This document shows, piece after piece, positions 1 to 5,750 of a DNA stretch of 10,041 nt (within the stretch, counting starts at the first letter, position 1; the number at the start of each line of letters is the position of its first letter). The translations under genes and the position numbers were made by a program. The stretch spans positions 1 through 10,041 of the forward strand of contig CANBYN010000045.1 of NCBI GenBank assembly GCA_947373615.1. The letters run 5' to 3'. The stretch comes from Burkholderiaceae bacterium. Its GTDB lineage: Bacteria > Pseudomonadota > Gammaproteobacteria > Burkholderiales > Burkholderiaceae. Under the pieces are notes generated by a model. It worked only from the letters and a program-made list of their open reading frames with translations. It had not been told where the DNA came from and made no database searches.

Positions 1-736
1 TAACACCACTTTCAATAAAGGTTGGTACATCGGGCATGCTTGGACTTCGCTTTGCACTCGATACTGCGATGGCCCTAATCCTTCCTGTAGCAACATACTG
101 ATTTGCTCCAGCCACTGCTGTGTAAACCAAGGGGATGTTACCTCCCAATAAATCAAGCAATGCTTGACCGCCACCCTTATAAGGAACGTGCACTAAATTC
201 GCGCCTGTTTTTTGTTTAAATAATTCACCTGCTATATGAGGAGTTCCCCCTGTGCCAGAGGTACCATAAGACAAGCCATTGGGATCATTTTTGGAGATTG
301 CAATTACATCACCTAAAGTCTTTCCTGGGAAATCATTATTTGCAACCACAATCAGAATAGCATCACCAATTTTCCCAATCGGGGCAAAATCTTTAACGCT
401 ATCAAAAGGAACTTTGTCGAAAAGGGATGGATTAATCGATAAGGTCCCGGCATAACCTAACAACAAGGTGTATCCATCTGGCTCAGCAGAAGCAACCATT
501 TGAGTGCCAATGTTTCCAGAAGCCCCCGGCTTGTTATCGGCAATGACTTGCTGACCCAACTTCAAGGACAACTGCTCTGCAATAAAACGACCAGAGGTAT
601 CAGTCACGCCACCGGGAGTAAACGGAATAATGAGGCGTATAGGTCGATTGGGGTAATTAGCCTGAGCAAAACTCAGTAAGGGGCTGAAGGCCACAAGTGA
701 AATGAAAGTCGAAATCAGATAGCGATGGAATTTCAT
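1..736 (-). CDS. Bug-family tripartite tricarboxylate transporter substrate-binding protein (3' end beyond window)
   Basis: This is a periplasmic solute-binding protein of the Bug/TctC family, of which 245 codons are visible before the reading frame leaves the window. The N-terminus MKFHRYLISTFISLVAFS continues into PLLSFAQA, a classic signal peptide with likely cleavage after SFA. The mature protein then shows the family landmarks in order: YPNRPIRLIIPFTPGGVTD, DNKPGASGNIG, AEPDGYTLLLG, VHVPYKGGGQALLDLLGG and SPSMPDVPTF. Family members are about 320-330 residues, so roughly the last 80 are missing. The ATG at 736-734 is preceded by AAGG at suitable spacing and lies 8 nt after the stop of the upstream lyase gene, which argues for co-transcription. 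The Bug family binds small carboxylates or amino acids, but the ligand cannot be read from sequence. No TctA/TctB membrane subunits are in the window, though they could lie beyond the left edge. Confidence 0.93.
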   Translation of the reverse strand, partial: MKFHRYLISTFISLVAFSPLLSFAQANYPNRPIRLIIPFTPGGVTDTSGRFIAEQLSLKLGQQVIADNKPGASGNIGTQMVASAEPDGYTLLLGYAGTLSINPSLFDKVPFDSVKDFAPIGKIGDAILIVVANNDFPGKTLGDVIAISKNDPNGLSYGTSGTGGTPHIAGELFKQKTGANLVHVPYKGGGQALLDLLGGNIPLVYTAVAGANQYVATGRIRAIAVSSAKRSPSMPDVPTFIESGV

Positions 737-744
737 ATGAGCCC

Positions 745-1620
745 TTATTTGGTTTCAACAAATTGTTTTTCGAATTCCCAAACATCTTCAAAACCCATTA
801 ACCTCGATAAATCTCCAAAATCATAAAGTTCCACTGGATTATTAATCGAAGAACCAGAATCCTTAAAGTGCTCATATACCTTGGTCATTGCGTGAACAGA
901 AGCAAGCAAAGCGGTTACTGGAAAAATAGCAATCTTGTAACCTAACTGCTCTAGCTCATTTTTGGACAATACGGGTGTTCTACCCTTCTCTACCATATTG
1001 GCAATTAACGGATGATTTGGAAAAGTCTGTCCAATACGCCTCATCTCCTCTTGATTCTCGGGAGACTCAATAAACAAAATATCAGCGCCAGCGCGAGCAT
1101 ATGCCTCACCACGACGAAGAGCCTCATCTAATCCTAAGGTAGTTCTAGCATCAGTTCTGGCAATAATTTTAAAGTCTGGATCAGTGCGGCTCGCTACAGC
1201 CACTTCAATTTTTTTGACCATATCATCCATCGCTATCACCCTACGCCCTGGAGTATGTCCACATTTTTTTGGGAACTCTTGATCCTCTAGTTGGATAGCA
1301 ACAGCACCTGCAGCTTCATAGCCACGGATGGTATGGCGCACATTTAATAATCCGCCATACCCTGTATCACCATCAGCAATTAATGGCGTCTTTGCCATGC
1401 TGGCCATTTGATTTACTCTAGAAACCATTTCTGTATAGGTTGCTAAACCCGCATCAGGCAACCCCAGTAGCGAGGCAACAGTTCCATAACCAGTCATGTA
1501 GAGTGCATCAAAATTCATGCGATCCGCCAGGCGTAGAGAGACCATCTCATATACCCCTGGCGCAACAATCAAGCCGGGTTGAGCAAGACGTTGATTAAAT
1601 AACTTTCTTTGGAAAGGCAT
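745..1620 (-). CDS. Isocitrate lyase/PEP mutase superfamily lyase (2,3-dimethylmalate lyase / methylisocitrate lyase-like)
   Basis: This 291-residue protein is a single TIM-barrel enzyme of the ICL/PEP-mutase superfamily, at the usual length for the short members. Visible active-site elements are ADGDTGYGG at 82-90 (metal-binding Asp83/Asp85), LEDQEFPKKCGH at 111-122 with the lyase general-acid Cys120, ARTDA at 154-158, ESP at 185-187 and NMVEKGRTP at 208-216. The KKCGH motif is characteristic of C-C bond lyases (isocitrate, methylisocitrate and 2,3-dimethylmalate lyases). PEP mutases and phosphonopyruvate hydrolases lack this cysteine, so a phosphonate role is unlikely. The NMVEKGRTP stretch resembles the dimethylmalate lyase/oxaloacetate decarboxylase subgroup more than PrpB. 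The expected reaction is retro-aldol cleavage of a 2-hydroxy di- or tricarboxylate to pyruvate, or a related 2-oxo acid, plus another acid. It sits 42 nt after the aminotransferase and 8 nt before the Bug gene. Databases often mislabel such proteins carboxyvinyl-carboxyphosphonate phosphorylmutase. Family confidence is high and substrate confidence low. Confidence 0.93.
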   Translation of the reverse strand: MPFQRKLFNQRLAQPGLIVAPGVYEMVSLRLADRMNFDALYMTGYGTVASLLGLPDAGLATYTEMVSRVNQMASMAKTPLIADGDTGYGGLLNVRHTIRGYEAAGAVAIQLEDQEFPKKCGHTPGRRVIAMDDMVKKIEVAVASRTDPDFKIIARTDARTTLGLDEALRRGEAYARAGADILFIESPENQEEMRRIGQTFPNHPLIANMVEKGRTPVLSKNELEQLGYKIAIFPVTALLASVHAMTKVYEHFKDSGSSINNPVELYDFGDLSRLMGFEDVWEFEKQFVETK

Positions 1621-1624
1621 ATTG

Positions 1625-1629
1625 CTCCT
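1625..1629 (-). promoter_or_regulatory. Strong Shine-Dalgarno of the lyase gene
   Basis: Read on the minus strand, AGGAG lies 4 nt before the ATG at 1620-1618 (AGGAGCAATATG). It is the clearest ribosome-binding site in the window and fixes the lyase start. Confidence 0.75.
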
Positions 1630-1662
1630 GATTAGTTTTATTATTTTTCATGCTGCTCACTA

Positions 1663-3015
1663 TTACCCATTGTTCTTCATGGACGCATCAACTGCATCAC
1701 CCAGAACGCTACATAAGAATTCCACTTCTTTAGGTTCAGAAATGAATGGGGGTCCTAGGGCAATGGTCTCTCCCGCAACCCTGACGAGCGCCCCTCTTTC
1801 CATACAAGCCTCCAGCACTTTTAAAGCTCGTAGTCCAGGCTTTCCTGGAACGGGATCCAATTCAACCGCTCCTGATAAACCAAAATTTCGGATATCCAAA
1901 ATTCCAGTTTTACCTTTTAATGCATGCAGCCCATTCTCGAGTACTGGCTCTAAGGATTTTGCTCGACTGATTAAATCATCAGACTCAAAAATATCGAGTA
2001 CTGCATGCCCTGCAGCAACTGGTATGGGATGACCTGAATAGGTATAGCCATGGAAGAACTCAATTGCCTGCTCTTGCCCACCATTGGAAATGATGCTGTC
2101 ATAAATATCGCCACGGACAATAACACCACCCAGAGGAATGATACCGTTGGTGATGGCCTTGGCAAATGTGATCATGTCTGGCACCACACCAAATCGATCG
2201 GCACCAAAGTTTGCGCCCAAGCGCCCAAACCCAGTGATCACCTCATCAAAAATAAGCAAGATGCCATGCTTAGTACAAATCTCTCGAATCTTTTGCAGAT
2301 AGCCATCAGGTGGAACAATCACACCGGTAGAACCTTGCACAGGCTCTAAGATCACAGCGGCAATCGTATTGGCATCATGAAGAGCTACGATTTTTTCCAA
2401 CTCTTCCGCTAAATGTGCACCCCATTTTGGCTGCCCTCTTGAGAAAGCCATTTGTGAGAGATTTAGCGTATGAGGCAGATGATCTACCCCTGGCATCATC
2501 ATGCTAGCGAACATTTTTCGATTAGCAACCATGCCCCCTACAGAAATCCCGCCCATCCCGACGCCGTGATAAGCGCGATCCCGACCAATCATCCGAATAC
2601 GAGATGCATTACCCAACACGCGGTGATAGCCAATTGCAATCTTCAATGCAGTATCAACTGCCTCTGAACCAGAATTGGTAAAAAATACTTTATCCAAGCC
2701 TGCTGGTGCCATTTTGGCAATACGTGAAGCTAAGGTAAATGTTGCTTCACTTGCCATCTGAAACGCTGGGCAATAATCCATCATTTCATACTGCTTAGAG
2801 ATTGCTGCACCAATCCGTGGATCAGCATGCCCCAAGGGGGAGCACCACAAGCCCGATAAACCATCAAAAAGCTTACGGCCTTGATCGTCAAAGTAGTAAG
2901 CTCCCTTAGCAGTCTGCATGATTTTGGGATGTTGATGAAAATAGCGATTTGGGGTAAATGGCAGCCAATAGGCTGACATGTCTACTCCGTTAGTAGTCTT
3001 GCTAGATGTTGGCAT
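1663..3015 (-). CDS. Class III omega-amino acid:pyruvate aminotransferase (beta-alanine--pyruvate transaminase-like)
   Basis: This 450-residue PLP-dependent fold-type I aminotransferase is close to the usual length of omega-amino acid:pyruvate transaminases. The N-terminal MSAYWLPFTPNRYF is typical of that subgroup. Further motifs are GLSGLWCSPLGH (53-63), TNSGSEAVDTALK (113-125, PLP phosphate cup), AYHG (148-151, ring-stacking Tyr149), EPVQGS (224-229), IFDEVITGFGR (255-265, Asp257 pairing with the pyridine nitrogen), TFAKAITNG (283-291, Schiff-base Lys286) and GYTYSGHP (323-330). Arg412 in VRVAGE is a candidate for binding the substrate carboxylate. The family moves the terminal amino group of beta-alanine, other omega-amino acids or amines to pyruvate, giving a semialdehyde and alanine. 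The start at 3015 follows AAGAGAAACTG, a modest ribosome-binding site; Met13 is a possible alternative. It is the first gene of the leftward operon and is divergent from the second Bug gene. The preferred amine donor is not determined. Confidence 0.95.
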   Translation of the reverse strand: MPTSSKTTNGVDMSAYWLPFTPNRYFHQHPKIMQTAKGAYYFDDQGRKLFDGLSGLWCSPLGHADPRIGAAISKQYEMMDYCPAFQMASEATFTLASRIAKMAPAGLDKVFFTNSGSEAVDTALKIAIGYHRVLGNASRIRMIGRDRAYHGVGMGGISVGGMVANRKMFASMMMPGVDHLPHTLNLSQMAFSRGQPKWGAHLAEELEKIVALHDANTIAAVILEPVQGSTGVIVPPDGYLQKIREICTKHGILLIFDEVITGFGRLGANFGADRFGVVPDMITFAKAITNGIIPLGGVIVRGDIYDSIISNGGQEQAIEFFHGYTYSGHPIPVAAGHAVLDIFESDDLISRAKSLEPVLENGLHALKGKTGILDIRNFGLSGAVELDPVPGKPGLRALKVLEACMERGALVRVAGETIALGPPFISEPKEVEFLCSVLGDAVDASMKNNG

Positions 3016-3037
3016 CAGTTTCTCTTATCGTCTTTAT

Positions 3038-3065
3038 TTGCTGCATTTTTAATATCCAATACTAT
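3038..3065 (+). promoter_or_regulatory. Putative sigma70-type promoter of the rightward Bug-hydrolase operon
   Basis: TTGCTG (3038-3043), a 16-nt spacer and TACTAT (3060-3065) precede the Bug start at 3093 and would give a leader of about 20 nt. The -35 matches consensus at only three of six positions, so the promoter is probably weak or activator-dependent. Confidence 0.4.
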
Positions 3066-3069
3066 AGTA
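3060..3069. repeat. Perfect 10-bp palindrome TACTATAGTA in the divergent intergenic region
   Basis: TACTATAGTA is its own reverse complement. Each half supplies a TACTAT -10-like hexamer on one strand, so both divergent operons could melt the same DNA. It could instead be the core of an operator. Confidence 0.8.
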
Positions 3070-3092
3070 CCCATTACCTTACGGACCCTGAA
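3064..3092 (-). promoter_or_regulatory. Putative sigma70-type promoter of the leftward aminotransferase operon
   Basis: On the minus strand TTCAGG (3092-3087), a 17-nt spacer and TACTAT (3069-3064) precede the aminotransferase start at 3015. The -35 is poor, with three of six matches. The -10 shares two base pairs with the -10 of the opposite promoter. Confidence 0.35.
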
Positions 3093-4073
3093 ATGACAAA
3101 GCTGAAATCCCTATTTTTAAGTATTGTTACCCTTCTCTCATACTCAGGGTTAACAAATGCGGCATCGGAGGCTGATTGGCCCAAAAAACCAATTGTTGCC
3201 ATTGTTTCTTTCCCTGCCGGGGGATCTACCGATATCTTTGCGCGCAGTGTAACTGCGCCTTTGGCAGAGGCCTTGGGTCAATCGATAGTAGTAGAAAACA
3301 AACCGGGCGCTGGCGGGATGATTGGATTACAAGCCGCAGCTAAGGCAGCGCCAGATGGATACACCATTCACATTAGTGCCTTAACCAATCAATTGATTTC
3401 TCAAGCCTTATTTAAAAATCCACCAGCCGATTTGCAAAAGGACTTTGCTCCCGTCGCACTCATTGGCACGATTCCCCATTTGATAGTAGTGAACCCAAGC
3501 GTTCCAGCTAAAAATTTACCGGAACTAATTGCCTACATTAAATCTAAAAAGGGTGATTTTAATTACGCCTCTCAAGGCAATGGCAGCCTCTCACACCTCG
3601 AGTCCACTTTATTTATGCAGCGTATCGGCGCAACTGGCACTCACATTCCTTACAAAGGCAGCAGTTTTGCGCTGCCTGATTTAATTGCTGGGAATACTTT
3701 AATGATGTTTGATAGCGTCACCGCTTCATTGCCCCATATTCAAAGTGGCAAGTTACGCCCAATTGCCATAGCTGCGGCTGAGCGCTCACCCCTCATGCCA
3801 AATGTACCCACTTTGGGTCAAGATGGTATGAAGCAGTTTGATGTGGAGAACTATTACGCGGTTTATGTTCCAAAAGGAACATCGCCTGCAATCATTTCAA
3901 AACTAGAGAAAGAGATTCGAAAGATTTTGACCAATCCTGATTTCAAGGCGCGCATGGCATCCCAAGGAATACACCCCCAGTTTGCAAATTCAGAAAGGCT
4001 GAGCGAAATTACTACCGAAGAAGCCAATAAATGGGAGAAAGTAGTAAAGTCAGCCAATGTCAAAGTTGATTAA
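3093..4073 (+). CDS. Bug-family tripartite tricarboxylate transporter substrate-binding protein
   Basis: This is a secreted periplasmic binding protein of 326 residues, the normal size for Bug/TctC proteins. The ATG at 3093 was chosen because it begins a proper signal peptide (MTKLKSLFLSIVTLLSYSG, then LTNA, with cleavage likely after Ala23) and follows ACGGA at 7-nt spacing. An in-frame ATG at 3006 would add 29 poorly signal-like residues, start upstream of the promoter and overlap the divergent aminotransferase gene. Family motifs run in order: WPKKPIVAIVSFPAGGSTD, VENKPGAGGMIG, AAPDGYTIHIS, HIPYKGSSFALPDLIAGN and PNVPTLGQDG. Ligand capture uses the two glycine-rich loops near the N-terminus. 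The gene is followed after 27 nt by the Ntn hydrolase, so the pair probably forms an operon. It is clearly diverged from the Bug protein at the left edge, which suggests a different ligand rather than a recent duplication. No membrane transport subunits are adjacent. Confidence 0.93.
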   Translation: MTKLKSLFLSIVTLLSYSGLTNAASEADWPKKPIVAIVSFPAGGSTDIFARSVTAPLAEALGQSIVVENKPGAGGMIGLQAAAKAAPDGYTIHISALTNQLISQALFKNPPADLQKDFAPVALIGTIPHLIVVNPSVPAKNLPELIAYIKSKKGDFNYASQGNGSLSHLESTLFMQRIGATGTHIPYKGSSFALPDLIAGNTLMMFDSVTASLPHIQSGKLRPIAIAAAERSPLMPNVPTLGQDGMKQFDVENYYAVYVPKGTSPAIISKLEKEIRKILTNPDFKARMASQGIHPQFANSERLSEITTEEANKWEKVVKSANVKVD

Positions 4074-4100
4074 CGCGTTTAGTAACTGAGTAGAACCTTT

Positions 4101-5690
4101 ATGTTGATTTCCCCTCCTTTTGGTGGCGGTCGTGCCCCTGTGCTGGCCCGTAACACGGTTGCTAGCTCTCAACCGCTTGCCACGCAAGCTGGCGTTGAGG
4201 CTTTGCAAAATGGGGGCAATGCCGTTGATGCCGCTTTAGCAACCGCTATTACGCTCACAGTAGTAGAGCCCACTATGAATGGCTTAGGTGGTGATGGCTT
4301 TGCGATCATCTGGGACGGCAAGAAACTTCATGGCTTAAATGCTTCTGGCCGCGCACCGGCAGCTTGGACTCCCGAATTTTTCGCTGGTAAATCTACTATG
4401 GATCTCATTGGCTGGAATACCGTCACTATTCCAGGCATGGTTTCTGGTTGGGTCGAGTTGTCTAGAAAATTTGGCAAGCTTCCTTTTAGTCAATTATTTA
4501 AGCGTGCTATTGATTACGCTGAAAATGGTTTTCCAGTATCTCCAGTAATTGCGCGTCAATGGCGTGAAGCGATTTCCATTCTCAAGAATCAACCAGGATT
4601 TATGGAATCATTTTTAATCGATGGTAAGGCCCCTCAAGCTGGTCAGATCTGGCGCTACCCTGCTCAGGCAAAAACCCTGAAGGAGATTGCCGCCACTGAA
4701 GGTGAATCATTCTACAGAGGTCCTCTTGCTAAAAGCATGGTGGATTTTGCACAAGCTACTGGTGGCTGCTTCACCATGCAGGATTTTGCCGATAACCAAG
4801 CGGAATGGGTTGAGCCTTTGGCGTTTGATTACGGCGACTACACCCTTCATGAAATCCCACCCAATGGTTCAGGTATCGTTGCCCAGATGGCCCTCGGTAT
4901 ATTGCAGGCAGCTGATGTAAAACAATATCCTGCTAATTCTGCGCAGCGCATTCATCTGCAAATTGAGGCCATGCGCATTGCCTTTGCTGATGCTTATGCT
5001 TTTGTATCTGATGTACGCTCCATGGAGGTTCCTGCTACATCCTTATTAAACCGCGACTACTTAGCAAGTCGCGCTGCACTGATTGATCACCAAAAGGCAG
5101 GTACTTTTGGCCCTGGAGACCCGCATTCAGGAGGCACTGTCTATTTGTGCGCCGCCGATGAATCCGGCATGATGATTTCATATATTCAATCTAACTTTAA
5201 AGGCTTCGGTTCAGGCGTTGTTGCTCCGGGCGGCATCGCATTTCATAACCGCGGCATGAGTTTTAGGCTTGAACAGGGACATCCAAATCAAGTTGCCCCA
5301 GGTAAGCGTCCTTTCCACACTATTCTTCCGGCCTTCTTAACTAAGGATGGTAAACCAACCATGGCTTTTGGTGTCATGGGCGGCAATATGCAACCCCAAG
5401 GACATTTGCAGTTTGTGATGCGTTTTGTAGATGAGTATCTCAACCCTCAGGCTTGTTCGGATGCACCCCGCTGGCGTATTGATGACATAGGAAAACTGAC
5501 CGTTGAAGCAACGATGCCCGCAAGTGTGGTTGACGGATTAAAAGCGCTTGGTCATGAAGTGGCTGTGCAGCCAGTAAACAGTCTTGACTTTGGTAGTGCT
5601 CAAGCCATAGCCAAGATTAGTGATGATGCAGATTCTGCGTATATTGCTGGTAGCGATCACCGCAGAGATGGATTAGCTGCAGGATTCTAA
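4101..5690 (+). CDS. Gamma-glutamyltranspeptidase-family Ntn hydrolase (YwrD/HpxW-like, cytoplasmic)
   Basis: This 529-residue protein belongs to the self-cleaving N-terminal-nucleophile hydrolases of the gamma-glutamyltranspeptidase family. The N-terminal half begins with RAPVLARNTVASSQPLATQA and GGNAVDAALATAI (38-50), then VVEPTMNGLGGDGFAI (54-69). The processing site is HSGGTVYLCAADE (342-354), where Thr346 would become the free catalytic nucleophile after autocleavage into large and small subunits. Other small-subunit landmarks are FHTILPAF (405-412) and GVMGGNMQPQGHLQ (424-437). Unlike periplasmic GGT there is no signal peptide, so it should act in the cytoplasm. Family reactions are hydrolysis or transfer of gamma-glutamyl groups; a related subgroup is oxamate amidohydrolase (HpxW, of similar length). 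Which one applies cannot be decided here. The ribosome-binding site is weak. It lies 27 nt after the Bug gene and converges with the helicase. Confidence 0.92.
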   Translation: MLISPPFGGGRAPVLARNTVASSQPLATQAGVEALQNGGNAVDAALATAITLTVVEPTMNGLGGDGFAIIWDGKKLHGLNASGRAPAAWTPEFFAGKSTMDLIGWNTVTIPGMVSGWVELSRKFGKLPFSQLFKRAIDYAENGFPVSPVIARQWREAISILKNQPGFMESFLIDGKAPQAGQIWRYPAQAKTLKEIAATEGESFYRGPLAKSMVDFAQATGGCFTMQDFADNQAEWVEPLAFDYGDYTLHEIPPNGSGIVAQMALGILQAADVKQYPANSAQRIHLQIEAMRIAFADAYAFVSDVRSMEVPATSLLNRDYLASRAALIDHQKAGTFGPGDPHSGGTVYLCAADESGMMISYIQSNFKGFGSGVVAPGGIAFHNRGMSFRLEQGHPNQVAPGKRPFHTILPAFLTKDGKPTMAFGVMGGNMQPQGHLQFVMRFVDEYLNPQACSDAPRWRIDDIGKLTVEATMPASVVDGLKALGHEVAVQPVNSLDFGSAQAIAKISDDADSAYIAGSDHRRDGLAAGF

Positions 5691-5717
5691 GTAAAAATTT
5701 AGATTAACGTTTTTACT
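5690..5717. repeat. Inverted repeat AGTAAAAA / TTTTTACT at the end of the hydrolase gene
   Basis: Perfect 8-bp arms at 5690-5697 and 5710-5717 enclose a 12-nt loop and begin at the last base of the hydrolase stop codon. The stem is AT-rich and no T-run follows on the plus strand, so it is a poor intrinsic terminator. It could protect the 3' end or act with the overlapping larger repeat. Confidence 0.6.
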
Positions 5718-5750
5718 CGATTGCAGGTAGGCAATTAAGGTAAAAACGTT
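5706..5750. repeat. 11-bp inverted repeat AACGTTTTTAC / GTAAAAACGTT spanning the helicase stop codon
   Basis: Perfect 11-bp arms at 5706-5716 and 5740-5750 are separated by 23 nt. The distal arm encodes the helicase residues KRFY near its C-terminus, and the proximal arm contains its stop codon. It shares the TTTTTAC arm (5710-5716) with the smaller hairpin at 5690-5717, so only one of the two can form at a time. A role as a bidirectional end structure for the convergent genes is inferred. Confidence 0.6.

Noticed and set aside
745..1620. PEP mutase or phosphonopyruvate hydrolase, hinting at phosphonate metabolism
   Set aside because: The KKCGH cysteine motif marks C-C lyases, and no phosphonate genes adjoin.
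1622..2349. Plus-strand open frames over the aminotransferase gene
   Set aside because: They are antisense to a fully motif-supported enzyme and encode low-complexity, unrecognisable sequence.
3006..3092. N-terminal extension of the second Bug protein from an ATG at 3006
   Set aside because: It would overlap the divergent aminotransferase start, precede the likely promoter, and spoil an otherwise ideal signal peptide beginning at 3093.
5691..5716. Intrinsic terminator of the hydrolase gene
   Set aside because: The stem has only one GC pair and is followed by TCGATTGC rather than a T-run; it is reported only as an inverted repeat.
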